Shown one piece after another: positions 1-8,507 of a DNA stretch of 64,000 nt. The DNA is from Halobium salinum (GTDB lineage: Archaea; Halobacteriota; Halobacteria; Halobacteriales; Haloferacaceae). The first letter of the stretch is position 1, and every line of letters begins with the position of its first letter. The stretch lies in assembly GCF_026586625.1 (NCBI RefSeq), contig NZ_JAODIW010000006.1, positions 1,463,061-1,527,060 on the forward strand, read 5' to 3'. The translations under genes and the position numbers were made by a program. The notes under the pieces were generated by a model. The model did not search any database, was not told the DNA's origin, and worked only from the letters and a program-made list of their open reading frames with translations.

Positions 1-422
1 GTTGAGCCGTTTGAGTCGAATGGAACCGGGTCTGCGGACTGAGGATCGTAGACCACGCGTTCGCCGGAGACGATAGCAGTCCCTTCAACGAGTCCGAACC
101 GCAGGACAGCGTCACCATTAATTCCTGATAGCTTGCGACCATAATCAGGTGCGTCTGGTGGAGAAAGCGTAGGATGCGAGTGGTTATGCAGGTAGTCGAA
201 GGTGACTGTCTCAGGTATCTCAGTTGTATGGATGTCGAAATTAAACGTAGCTGCGTAGGTCTTGAGTGTCTCTATGTCTTCAGCGGCGATGCAGGTGTGG
301 AGTTGGTTCCGGGAAGAGACGATGCCCTCAGTAGCCGCAGCTGCTCGTACCCCTGAGCCGAAGAACGCTGAGTCGGAAGGGAACTGACACAGCTCGTGGT
401 ACGCGCCACCCGTGATTATCAT
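1..422 (-). CDS. PfkB/ribokinase-like kinase, N-terminal part; gene runs off the left edge
   Basis: About 140 N-terminal residues are visible, read leftwards from an ATG at 422. They open with a beta strand into GGAYHE, then a glycine/alanine turn (FFGSGVRAAAA), and later ETVTFDYLHNH. This order matches the sugar- or nucleoside-binding N-terminal half of PfkB kinases. The ATP-binding half lies outside the window, so the substrate cannot be named. The start overlaps the stop of the upstream acidic gene by four bases (ATGA), so the two are probably cotranscribed and translationally coupled. Family assignment is from pattern only. Confidence 0.6.
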   Translation of the reverse strand, partial: MIITGGAYHELCQFPSDSAFFGSGVRAAAATEGIVSSRNQLHTCIAAEDIETLKTYAATFNFDIHTTEIPETVTFDYLHNHSHPTLSPPDAPDYGRKLSGINGDAVLRFGLVEGTAIVSGERVVYDPQSADPVPFDSNGS

Positions 423-1507
423 TCGTCTATGGAGCCGTTCCGGATATTAACCGTACAAGAGTCCGGTGTTACGTCACGAACCTCTGCCCTGTACGACTTG
501 CCTTCATCAATACACTCGCTGAGCAGTTCCGCCCATGGATCAGGAACGTTACCGACTCGGCTGCCGTCAGCCATGACTACAACTACCTCTTCGGTAGTCG
601 CTTCGACTAGAAGGGAGAGTTCTGGGTGAAGCTGGTCTTGCACAGCCGTGTTAATGAAATATAAGTTGAAATTATGGTTTAGAAGGCACTTATTCGTTAC
701 CCGGACTTCGCATTTTCCCCCCTCGATGTCGAGAATCCGGGCGCGGTACTGTCGGCCCTCCTCAATACACTGCTTCAATGTGTCAATCCACGGTTCAGCG
801 ATTGCACCGATAGTTCGGCCCTGCGAATCTACGACACAGACCACCTGCTCTCGGAGGCATACCGAACAGATATCGCCTTCAGTTGCATCTCCCAGCGGTT
901 CTGGGTTTGGCGAGTGGAGAAGCGCCGATTCCGCAATTAAGCACTCGTCCTCCTCTTCTTCATCATCCTCATCGTCATTATCATCCTCCTCTTGGTCCTC
1001 TTCGTCGTCCGTCTCGTCTTCTTGGTCTCCTTCCTGCTCTTCCTCACGATCTTGCTGACCGTCCACTTGTTCATCTCTTCCAGAATTGGGCTCTTCGTGT
1101 TCGTCGTCCGTACCTGGGTCTGTCCGTTCCTCCTCCTCGGCCCCCTCGTCACCTACCGGATCGTCTGGGCTCTCTATTTCTTCCTTCTCACCGTTGTCAT
1201 CTTGTGGCGTTTCCTCTTCACCAGTCTCTGAACCATCGTCCTCAGGTGCACCATCAGTATCTCCTCCGGGACCAGCTACTGGTGCACCACCGCCTCCACC
1301 ACCCCTTGGCGGTGAGTCGTCTGGAGTCTCTTCTGGTTCGTCGGTTGAATCATCCGACTCATCAGTCTGGTCTCCAGTCGTCTCTTCCTCAAGCCCTGAC
1401 CCAGGGGCAGGAACACTATCTGGTTCATCCTGACCAGACCCCCCAGTATCTCCTCCTGATTCACCACCTCCAGACGGTCGATGATAACCGCCGCTCCCTC
1501 CGCCCAT
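419..1507 (-). CDS. Very acidic low-complexity protein with a duplicated C-terminal domain
   Basis: The 362-residue protein has a Gly/Ser/Asp/Glu-rich N-terminal half (about residues 1-185) ending in a nearly pure Asp/Glu run. Two related copies of a domain of about 55 residues follow (about 220-275 and 305-358). Each copy reads as a beta strand, a D-G/S-Q-G-R-like turn, IG or VG, a P-W helix (EPWIDTL and DPWAELL), then G-x-x-YRA and a final strand. The layout recalls HIRAN-type modules, but this is weak. The acidic half looks like a disordered linker or DNA mimic. It overlaps the downstream kinase start by ATGA. Antisense open frames here are shadows of the Asp/Glu codons. Confidence 0.7.
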   Translation of the reverse strand: MGGGSGGYHRPSGGGESGGDTGGSGQDEPDSVPAPGSGLEEETTGDQTDESDDSTDEPEETPDDSPPRGGGGGGAPVAGPGGDTDGAPEDDGSETGEEETPQDDNGEKEEIESPDDPVGDEGAEEEERTDPGTDDEHEEPNSGRDEQVDGQQDREEEQEGDQEDETDDEEDQEEDDNDDEDDEEEEDECLIAESALLHSPNPEPLGDATEGDICSVCLREQVVCVVDSQGRTIGAIAEPWIDTLKQCIEEGRQYRARILDIEGGKCEVRVTNKCLLNHNFNLYFINTAVQDQLHPELSLLVEATTEEVVVVMADGSRVGNVPDPWAELLSECIDEGKSYRAEVRDVTPDSCTVNIRNGSIDE

Positions 1508-1700
1508 AGTGTTGAATCGTTCGTAATTTAAAGCGCTTAAGAGTAACGAAAATAGCTATGAATAGCTCACCCAAACTACATCGCATATGAATGAACTCGG
1601 CTTCTGAAACTAGCCTTACCAAATCATCCCTATCTTCTTCGTCAAGGTGGAGAATGTCGCGGTGAATCCTCGAAATCATCCCGGTTACGTTTATACCCAT
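1461..1700 (-). pseudogene. Possible gene remnant upstream of the acidic gene
   Basis: The first 35 or so residues look protein-like (VTGMISRIHRDILHLDEEDR, then an acidic helix). The rest becomes basic and compositionally unlike its neighbours, and the frame overlaps the start of the acidic gene by 47 bases. I read it as the 5' remnant of a small helical gene, but it could be a short leader gene. The family is not recognised. Confidence 0.25.
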
Positions 1701-1785
1701 CCCAACCTTCCGAACTTATGTCAACTGGCCTCTAACTTCTTGGAGGCCGGCACCAGCCTTGATCGCTCAATTATGAGACAGAATA

Positions 1786-1796
1786 TTCAAATATAC
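1786..1796 (+). promoter_or_regulatory. TATA-like promoter of the GIY-YIG-like gene
   Basis: An A/T-rich box (ttcaaatata) is centred about 26 bases before the ATG at 1817. That is the usual haloarchaeal TATA-to-start distance and implies a leaderless transcript starting at or next to the ATG. Confidence 0.45.
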
Positions 1797-1816
1797 GGAT
1801 ATTGCTCGTCTATTTC

Positions 1817-2107
1817 ATGCCGATAAACAAGAACTGGTCCAAGGCGACAAAAAAGCATATCGAAGCGAATGTGCCGGCAAAGGGCGGTGTCTATGAACTG
1901 AAATCGTTCGGAGAACAAGTCTACGTTGGAAGCAGCCGGAATCTGCAGGAACGTCTGCTAACCCATCTCGAAAAACGAAGCCCGAACAAGTACCGCTTCG
2001 AAACTGCAGGATGGCTTCAAAGTCATCAGAAGCTCGAACGAAAACACTACACTCGGTTTGTAGACAAATACGGCAAACCACCACACTGGAACGACAGACG
2101 ACCCTGA
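1817..2107 (+). CDS. Small GIY-YIG-like protein
   Basis: The 96-residue protein contains GGVYELKSFGEQVYVGSS followed by RNLQERLLTHL. These match the first two strands and the helix of the GIY-YIG nuclease fold: G-V-Y for GIY, V-Y-V-G for YIG, and the helical Arg. The C-terminus has a Tyr/His/Glu-rich helix (QKLERKHYTRFVDKYGKPP). It has only the minimal domain and no DNA-binding appendage. ATG 1817 was chosen over an in-frame upstream codon at 1802 because it lies 26 bases after a TATA-like box. Nuclease activity is inferred from the fold and is uncertain. Confidence 0.65.
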   Translation: MPINKNWSKATKKHIEANVPAKGGVYELKSFGEQVYVGSSRNLQERLLTHLEKRSPNKYRFETAGWLQSHQKLERKHYTRFVDKYGKPPHWNDRRP

Positions 2108-2326
2108 CACCCATCGGGAAGTCATTGCTGACAGTTTCTGATCGATATCGTACTCGGAGTCTATCCTTTGTTTTCTGGCGGAGAGTGAAAATATGGAGAA
2201 CGCAGAACAGCGTTTAGTCGTTACTTGGAAATAACCCTTTCAGAGGCCTGTGGCTGGAGCCTATCGGGGAGAGACCGGGCCTGAGATAACCCTCTGGGTT
2301 CGGTGGTTCAGAACCCTGGCCGAACC

Positions 2327-4162
2327 CTATTTTTGTAGTCTCCTTTGTCGTTGTTCGAGGCTGTGGTGTGCGGACTGGAAGATGATGGATCCGAAGAACA
2401 GTTCGTAGGGTGCGTAGAGATACTGTTTGATCTGGGTGAGTGGTTGAAGGGTTTTCTGAGCATATGCTGCGGTAAGGATTTCTTGTAGCGGAGGGAGATC
2501 GGCTTCTCCCGGGCTGGTGTCTTGTGTGCGTTGGTGCTTCAGTTTCTCGAGTTCGAGTTTCTGTAGGGCGGATTTGAGGTGGTGACTGCCGACTGTGTGG
2601 GCGGCGTGATCATCGGCTTTTTGTTCTATCTCTGGGTAGCCGCGGAATACGAGCAGGGTGTTTCGGCCGAGGAATAATAGTGAAAATATTCCGGCGAGGA
2701 GGTTTGCTGCCCAGTCCCGGTTCTGGATGTGGTAGGCTTCGTGGGCTATGATTGCGTCCAGTTCCTTCTCGTTTAGTAGATCGACCATTGGCTGGTTGAC
2801 GGTGATGAAGTGTTTGAGGCCGAAGAATAGTGATCCAGAGTATGCAGCGGGGAAGCCACCGTCCTCTATGATTGCAGCATCGACCCTTCGAGGTACTGCT
2901 TCGGATCGCAAGGTTTCGCCGTGTTTGAGTTCTGAGTTTAATTGTAGTCGGGAACGAGCATGGTTTGCTACGCTGTAGATCCACATTCCGAGGAAGATGA
3001 GTACTGGTGAGAGGAGGATGGTATATATCGCAGTTGTGTAGTTGAGCGGGCTCCAATCTGGGGTCTCGGATGAAGCGAGGGATTTGGCCGCGGACGAGTA
3101 GATGTTCTCCGTGGGTTGGGATGAGAGAAATGCTGGGAGGAAGGAAGAGTTGGTAAGCTCGAGAGTGAGCTGGTTGAGTGAGATGAGGGTCCCTGTCACG
3201 ATAAGGGCAGTTGTAGTTATGTAAGCGGTGAGGGCGGCGTAGGCCAGCGTTCTATTTTCGAACCAGCTTGGTTCGCTTTGCTTCAGATTCTGTATCAGAA
3301 AGTTGCAGCCTCTGCAGACGTATCCGATGCCTGTGAACAGCGCCAGTATCGTAGTGACGATAAATACCCAAGAGACTATGGGTTGGAGGTACGCGGCCAG
3401 CAGGAAGTGAGGAGTCAGCCAACTTGTAAAGAGAGGGAATACGAAGAACGCCATGCTGAGGAATGGAATCAGGGTTAGTGCGGTCGGCCAATTTACAGAT
3501 TTGGATTGGCTCAAAGAGGTTTGAGCGAGGTAGAGTCCACCGACTACTACCAGGGAGAGAGGCAACGAAACTTTGAGCAGGAAGTTGTCAACGAATAAGG
3601 CGAGTCCGGCAACCCAGACGAGGGAGAATCGAGAGAAGGTTGCGATCTGTGAGTAGCGGTCCCATTTGATGGATTCGATTCTGGCGTCTTCAGGTATCTT
3701 GAGCCGGAAGCTGGTATCCGAGTTGAGTCCATATCCACCGGAGATTATATCTAAGCCAATCTGAGCGAGGAATCCGATGCAGTAGTAGAATAGAGCTGAA
3801 ATCAGAGCAGGTCGCTTCGGGAAGATGAAGGAGTGTGTATCGTTGAGCGTGGTGAGGACGATCGGGCGGTCGAGACTAAGGAAGAACGCTGTTGAGACAG
3901 TTATGGCGAGGGCAAAGAAGGGGGCGAGAGATTTTGTCCAGTCTGCCGTGTGGAGCTCCTCTATGATAATGCCATCTGCTGGGGAGTACCGGAATTTTCG
4001 TTGATGTATCCCGTTTTTTAGAGGTTGGGACCAGATTTCTTGGCCGTCGTTTTCCCAGTATTCGGTTCTTGATTCGTCGCAGCAATCATGGATTCTGTCT
4101 CGTACTTTACTGGCAGAGAGGGCTTGACCTTCGATACGCCATCTCTGCTCGCTGACTTTCAT
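2327..4162 (-). CDS. Integral membrane M48-family (HtpX/Ste24-like) zinc metalloprotease
   Basis: The protein has 611 residues. The zinc motif HEAYH is at about 474-478 in the context LDAIIAHEAYH, and a downstream E-Q-K-A-D at 513-517 supplies the third ligand. Both are diagnostic of M48 peptidases. Six or more hydrophobic segments precede the catalytic site, so the active site should face a membrane-proximal cytoplasmic surface. Known members clip misfolded or modified membrane proteins. The preceding gene ends four bases before this start, so they form one operon. It is longer than HtpX (about 290 residues) because of its multi-spanning N-terminal half. It sits divergently to the conjugation operon; a role in processing its envelope proteins is only a guess. 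Confidence 0.85.
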   Translation of the reverse strand: MKVSEQRWRIEGQALSASKVRDRIHDCCDESRTEYWENDGQEIWSQPLKNGIHQRKFRYSPADGIIIEELHTADWTKSLAPFFALAITVSTAFFLSLDRPIVLTTLNDTHSFIFPKRPALISALFYYCIGFLAQIGLDIISGGYGLNSDTSFRLKIPEDARIESIKWDRYSQIATFSRFSLVWVAGLALFVDNFLLKVSLPLSLVVVGGLYLAQTSLSQSKSVNWPTALTLIPFLSMAFFVFPLFTSWLTPHFLLAAYLQPIVSWVFIVTTILALFTGIGYVCRGCNFLIQNLKQSEPSWFENRTLAYAALTAYITTTALIVTGTLISLNQLTLELTNSSFLPAFLSSQPTENIYSSAAKSLASSETPDWSPLNYTTAIYTILLSPVLIFLGMWIYSVANHARSRLQLNSELKHGETLRSEAVPRRVDAAIIEDGGFPAAYSGSLFFGLKHFITVNQPMVDLLNEKELDAIIAHEAYHIQNRDWAANLLAGIFSLLFLGRNTLLVFRGYPEIEQKADDHAAHTVGSHHLKSALQKLELEKLKHQRTQDTSPGEADLPPLQEILTAAYAQKTLQPLTQIKQYLYAPYELFFGSIIFQSAHHSLEQRQRRLQK

Positions 4163-4166
4163 TCCT

Positions 4167-4643
4167 CTACAGTCCAGACAGGAATCCAGGCTGGTCTCTA
4201 ATCACCGTCTCCTCAAATTCTTCCTGATCTATATCTGGATCTTCCGGTAGGTTATCAACAGGTAGAAGCCGCCACGCTTGCACTTCCGACATTACGAAAG
4301 CCATCTGCTCGCCCTCAATATCGCCGTCTATGAAGAAGTAGACCGTCTGGCCGCTCTCTTGACTGAGCTGGGTATTCTCTGCGATTTCATCAGCGATAAA
4401 GATTCGGCCGTCGCTAACCTCGTACGTGCCAATTAGGACAGCGTCTTGCTCTATTCTGGGCGGCCAGGTCTTGGTGAGTAGGGCCAAAGAAAGATCAGGT
4501 AAGTAGCCCCAGAGTGAGGTAGGGTCATCAGGGTAGCCGACGCATAGGTGTTCGCGGCACTTCTCCGGGATTGGCAGCTTACTACCCTCCCTAGTCGTGG
4601 AGCTGAGCAGCAGACCCTCTGGTTCCTTGCTTCCTGAGCTCAT
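4167..4643 (-). CDS. Hypothetical protein, first gene of the M48 protease operon
   Basis: The protein has 158 residues, no membrane segment and a mixed alpha/beta pattern. It contains REGSKLPIPEKCREHL, which recalls the swapped-hairpin strand of AbrB/SpoVT proteins, and a Walker-like but non-canonical strand region (TVYFFIDGD). The C-terminus is acidic. It lies four bases upstream of the membrane protease and diverges from the transfer operon. The function is not recognised. Confidence 0.65.
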   Translation of the reverse strand: MSSGSKEPEGLLLSSTTREGSKLPIPEKCREHLCVGYPDDPTSLWGYLPDLSLALLTKTWPPRIEQDAVLIGTYEVSDGRIFIADEIAENTQLSQESGQTVYFFIDGDIEGEQMAFVMSEVQAWRLLPVDNLPEDPDIDQEEFEETVIRDQPGFLSGL

Positions 4644-4775
4644 CTACGAAACTCTAACCAGAATCAAATGCATAACTGTTAGGGACTACCACACCAGTTC
4701 TGACTTTAGTTCCATCCTCGACATTATCTGCGTTTCGAACACTACAATCGCAGCCAGATCTGTCTTTGGTGACGA

Positions 4776-4795
4776 AACATCCGAATTAGGATGTT
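4776..4795. promoter_or_regulatory. Inverted repeat in front of the conjugation operon
   Basis: Perfect 7-base arms AACATCC and GGATGTT flank a six-base spacer. They end six bases before the TTG start at 4801 and 36 bases before the alternative ATG at 4831. The position suits an operator controlling the transfer operon, or a leader hairpin. Confidence 0.45.
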
Positions 4796-4800
4796 GATTT

Positions 4801-5217
4801 TTGAGTATAGCTACAATCCAGAGTCAGGCCATGAAAGGTCCATTGCAGACCCTGGCTGAGAGGAGTAGAGGGGCGAAAGAGCCCGATACGAACGGTAGAA
4901 GTGCTGTCTACCAGGAGATCACGCATCTGGTAGCAGGTGCAGCAGGTTTTGTCCTTTCTCAGAGCCCTGTGCTGGCCCAGTCCGGTAGCGGGACGGGAGA
5001 CCTCCAGCAGATCGTGGACTTACTGAATAGGATCAGCCAGTTGCTGGAGAGCGTTGGCCTGGCGGCCGCGGTCGTCGGCATGGCCGCAGCGGGAATCATG
5101 TACATCATGCACAAACCGGGGGCGGCGAAGAGCATCGGAAAGTCGACGATCATTGGCGTCATCATCCTGCTTTCGGCAGGAGCCGCCATCCAGTTCATCT
5201 CCCAACCGCTCAGCTAA
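4801..5217 (+). CDS. VirB2/TrbC-like pilin of the type IV secretion (conjugation) system
   Basis: The 138-residue protein has a long N-terminal region ending FVLSQSPVLAQSG (a plausible processing region), then two hydrophobic helices (about 80-100 and 112-132). They are separated by a short positive loop (HKPGAAKSIGKS). This is the layout of VirB2/TrbC pilins. It is the first gene of an operon of VirB6-, VirB4- and VirD4-like genes. The start is uncertain: TTG 4801 lies directly after an inverted repeat, and an ATG at 4831 is also possible. Expected role: subunit of the mating pilus or of a membrane pore component. Confidence 0.7.
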   Translation: MSIATIQSQAMKGPLQTLAERSRGAKEPDTNGRSAVYQEITHLVAGAAGFVLSQSPVLAQSGSGTGDLQQIVDLLNRISQLLESVGLAAAVVGMAAAGIMYIMHKPGAAKSIGKSTIIGVIILLSAGAAIQFISQPLS

Positions 5218-5239
5218 ACGCCTTCATAGAGTTCCAACA

Positions 5240-6307
5240 GTGCCTCACGAATCTGACGACACGCCGGAGGCGGAGAGCGGAGGTGAGTCAAGCGGAGGGC
5301 CGGAGATCGAAGTCATCGACATCGACGAATTAGTGGACGATCTGCTGGACGGTCTTGAGGACTTGTTGCAGGAGGTGGTCGGCGAGACCGTTGATGAGGT
5401 GTTGAAAGCGCTAATCTTGGATCCAGTCCGGTTCCTGTTGACTCAATTGTTCCAGATCTTGCCGCAGATCCTAATGCATACGCCCAACGTCCATCCGAAC
5501 TCTGCGGTTCAGGAAGTCCACGGGGAATTGATGCCGGTTGCTCTCGGGTTCGCTACGGTAGCAGCCACCGCGACCGGTCTGCTCTACATCACCGACGGGG
5601 TGTTCCCGCTGGTCAGTTACGAGAAGCTACGGGCCACGCTTCCCCGGATAGTCATCGCGGTCGGGTTCGCGGCCGTCTCTCTCCCGGTGCTGCAGCTGTC
5701 GGTCGATTTGACGAATGCGTTGACTCAGGGCTTCGCTCCTGACAAGCTGATGTTCACGGAGACAGAACTATCCTCGGTTACGTTTCAGCTGATTATCCTG
5801 CTCGCGGCGAAAGCCGTGCTGCTGCTGGTGCTGATCGTTGCGTTCGCGATCAGAAACGTCTACCTGCTGTTCGTCGCGGCAATCAGCCCCTTGATCGCAG
5901 TTGCCTGGGCGTTCCCGACCAGCCGGAAGTACGCGGATGCGTTCATCAGTGGGTGGTGGACGGCATTAGCTATGGCTCCATTGGATATGCTGGTGCTGAA
6001 GTTCGGCTTGGCTCTCGCCGGTAGCTCGGGGAGCATTCAGGCCCTCGAGAACTGGGTGTACAGCTTGGCGGCGTTCACGCTGATGCTGCTGGTTCCCTAT
6101 CACCTGTACGGAGCCTCTCAGGCTGCGATCGGACAGGCGTACATTCTGAGCAATGGGGTAAAACGTAGCGCTCGGAGGCAGGTTCGGGATTTCAGATCCA
6201 GCGGTAGCTCCCGTATGGATCACTCGATGAGGCGGAGTTCCCGGTTCGGCGGTGAGAGTGGATCGAACAAGTTTGGTGATTTCGACTGGTCGGAGAACGA
6301 TGACTAA
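5240..6307 (+). CDS. VirB6/TrbL-like polytopic membrane protein
   Basis: The GTG start at 5240 lies 22 bases after the pilin stop; the frame also runs upstream inside the pilin gene but is implausible there. The 355-residue product begins with an acidic cytoplasmic region, then a hydrophobic core of at least six helices. These include LLYITDGVFPLV, VLLLVLIVAFAI and a W-rich segment (SGWWTALAMAPLDML). It ends in a basic, serine-rich tail. This is the topology of VirB6/TrbL inner-membrane channel proteins. The downstream VirB4 gene starts inside its last codons (8-base overlap). Confidence 0.75.
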   Translation: MPHESDDTPEAESGGESSGGPEIEVIDIDELVDDLLDGLEDLLQEVVGETVDEVLKALILDPVRFLLTQLFQILPQILMHTPNVHPNSAVQEVHGELMPVALGFATVAATATGLLYITDGVFPLVSYEKLRATLPRIVIAVGFAAVSLPVLQLSVDLTNALTQGFAPDKLMFTETELSSVTFQLIILLAAKAVLLLVLIVAFAIRNVYLLFVAAISPLIAVAWAFPTSRKYADAFISGWWTALAMAPLDMLVLKFGLALAGSSGSIQALENWVYSLAAFTLMLLVPYHLYGASQAAIGQAYILSNGVKRSARRQVRDFRSSGSSRMDHSMRRSSRFGGESGSNKFGDFDWSENDD

Positions 6308-8507
6308 GGATACCGTTCAAACCGGGATGCCCAGCCGACTGAATACTCCTATCCGGTTTTTCGGTTATTTCACGCCGAAGGACATCATCAGGATGGGAGT
6401 GCCGGCAGCTGCAGCTCACGCAGTTGTGCAGACAGCGCCGCCGGTTCATCCTGGTCTCGTGTATGGTGCAGCCGGTCTAATAGGGTTAGCGTGGTGGAGG
6501 CTACGGCCGTACAGGCAGACCCTGGACAACCTGATCGGAAACTTTGTGCGGTACCTCGGTGAATCACGCGGCTCTATCGAGGTTGAGGGCCGGGAACTCG
6601 GTTATTTCTCCGGTGCTGATAGCGCTCTAACCGCAGTCCTTGAGGTTGATCCGACGCACCTGGAGATGCAGAAACCGGGGCGGCAGAAGGCTCTACGAGC
6701 GACGTACCGGGATATATTCAAATCGGTTGATCATCCCGTGCACGTCTACTCGTGTCAACAGGATCTTGATCTCGATGACTACCGAGAGTACGTTGAGGAG
6801 AAGGCCACGGGTCATGGGGAACTGCAGGAGAGCTACAGCAGGTACGTGGATTCGCTCTCCGACCGTGGACTGACGGCGACTACTCACTACGTCGTAATCC
6901 GAGTTGAGAAGGGTAAAACCGGCTGGCTGTCGAGCTGGGTTCCTGATACCATCCGTAATCGAGTCGGTGATGATAATGAGCAGGACCATTGTAGTCAGGT
7001 CTCGGGGCTTATCCGGCGGTGCAAGCATCTACGCACCGAGTTAGAGGCCGCAGGTCTGAACGTCGATGGACTGGCTGGAGACCAACTTGAGGAATTCGTT
7101 GAGACGAATAGCCACAGCTTCTCGACCGGGGTAACGTGGACTCAGAAGGCTGGTAGCGACGCGGATGGGTACCGGAAGTCGGTCTACGTCCACGAGTTCG
7201 CGAACAACGTTCCGCTGGGATGGCCGCTGTCTATGCTCCGTATCGACGGCAAGGTCGATGTCACCCAGGTCATCGAGCCTCGGAAGACTGGGGACGCTGT
7301 GAAGACGTTGGAGAAGCTGAAGCGGAAGCAGGACGCTGAGCTCTCTACCCACATCTCGAACGGCCGCAGCACCAGCAAATTGCGGCGGATAGGCGAGGAA
7401 ATCGATCAGATTCAGGATCTGCTGGCGAAACAGGAGGACGTTGTCGTTGATTACGAGGCAGTTTTGACTGCCCATAGCGAGGACAAGCAGGAATGTCGCG
7501 AGACGTTCGAGAGGCTGGTCCGGCGGTTGGACACGCTTCAGATTGACTACCGGCAGCCGGTTACCCGGACCGATCTTGCGGCGAGGACTGAGAACCCGTT
7601 GACCGGTGACCCGCTTGATGAGTCGCTGCTGATGCCCGGTATCTCAGCGGCGGCAGGGTTCCCGTTCGCCACTCACGGGATTGAGGATATTGGGGTTGTC
7701 TACGGAGTTGATAGCAGCGACCGAACGCCGGTCGTTCTCGATAGATGGGGCTGGAAAAGTCATTCAATGGCTCGGATGGGAGTAACCGGTTCTGGGAAGT
7801 CGTACGCCGCGAAGCTGGAGCTGCTCCGACTCTTGCTCGTGCATCCAAATCTGCAGGTGTACGCGGTTGATCCGAAGCAGGAATACGCTGCGTTGATCAA
7901 TTACCTCGGCGGTACTGCGCAGACTCTCGGGAGTGACACCGAGTACAGTTTCGACTCGGATTACGCCGTGTTGGTCCCCGAGGACCGTGGTGATCTGGAG
8001 AGCGTTGAGCACATGGTTGACGGGTTGAAGCAGATGTACTCGGCTGCCAGCCGTGACGACCGAAAGACCCTGATCCTGATCGACGAGGCGAAGCGGCTGT
8101 TGGAGCATGAGGCCGGCCGCCACGCGTTCAACCAGTTTGTCTTGGAGGCGCGTGATACGAACACGGCGATTACGGCGATCAGTCAGAGTGCCCGACACTT
8201 CACCGACTACCGGGAGGGTAGGGACATCCTCGACAACATGCCGGGGAAGGTGCTGATGAACCACGATAACGTCACGGAGTCGATGCGTGACTACTTCGAT
8301 CTCTCTCAGCAGGAGGCTCAGAAGATTCAGGGCCTTGCCACAGGGGACGATGCACCGTACAGCGAGTCCCTGCTGAAAGTCTCGGATCAGGTTGACGCCA
8401 AGCTCCGAGTTCAATCTACCGACAAAGAGCACGACCTGATCATCAGTGCATCGGAGGCCCGTAGAACCGTTTCAGATTCATCCGCCGCTACCATCAGAAA
8501 CCAATGA
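6300..8507 (+). CDS. virB4: VirB4-like conjugation ATPase with N-terminal VirB3/PrgI-like membrane hairpin
   Basis: The protein has 735 residues. Residues 1-75 hold TPIRFFGYFTPKDIIRMGVP followed by hydrophobic stretches, as in PrgI/VirB3 proteins, so this appears to be a VirB3-VirB4 fusion. The ATPase core has Walker A GVTGSGKS at 494-501 and Walker B LILIDEA near 591-597, followed by a typical ISQSARHF strand-loop. VirB4 proteins power pilus assembly and substrate transfer at the inner membrane. ATG 6300 overlaps the VirB6 gene by 8 bases, and the 3' end overlaps the next gene by ATGA. Confidence 0.9.
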   Translation: MTKDTVQTGMPSRLNTPIRFFGYFTPKDIIRMGVPAAAAHAVVQTAPPVHPGLVYGAAGLIGLAWWRLRPYRQTLDNLIGNFVRYLGESRGSIEVEGRELGYFSGADSALTAVLEVDPTHLEMQKPGRQKALRATYRDIFKSVDHPVHVYSCQQDLDLDDYREYVEEKATGHGELQESYSRYVDSLSDRGLTATTHYVVIRVEKGKTGWLSSWVPDTIRNRVGDDNEQDHCSQVSGLIRRCKHLRTELEAAGLNVDGLAGDQLEEFVETNSHSFSTGVTWTQKAGSDADGYRKSVYVHEFANNVPLGWPLSMLRIDGKVDVTQVIEPRKTGDAVKTLEKLKRKQDAELSTHISNGRSTSKLRRIGEEIDQIQDLLAKQEDVVVDYEAVLTAHSEDKQECRETFERLVRRLDTLQIDYRQPVTRTDLAARTENPLTGDPLDESLLMPGISAAAGFPFATHGIEDIGVVYGVDSSDRTPVVLDRWGWKSHSMARMGVTGSGKSYAAKLELLRLLLVHPNLQVYAVDPKQEYAALINYLGGTAQTLGSDTEYSFDSDYAVLVPEDRGDLESVEHMVDGLKQMYSAASRDDRKTLILIDEAKRLLEHEAGRHAFNQFVLEARDTNTAITAISQSARHFTDYREGRDILDNMPGKVLMNHDNVTESMRDYFDLSQQEAQKIQGLATGDDAPYSESLLKVSDQVDAKLRVQSTDKEHDLIISASEARRTVSDSSAATIRNQ

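Noticed and set aside
883-1509. Long plus-strand open frames opposite the acidic gene (883-1509, 1086-1433 and others)
   Set aside because: They arise from repetitive Asp/Glu/Gly/Ser codons of the minus-strand gene, giving low-complexity Ser or Leu/Pro/His peptides with no start signal.
5054-5239. Upstream extension of the VirB6-like frame into the pilin gene
   Set aside because: The extension is Arg/Ser-rich and duplicates the pilin coding sequence out of frame. GTG 5240 gives a plausible acidic N-terminus.
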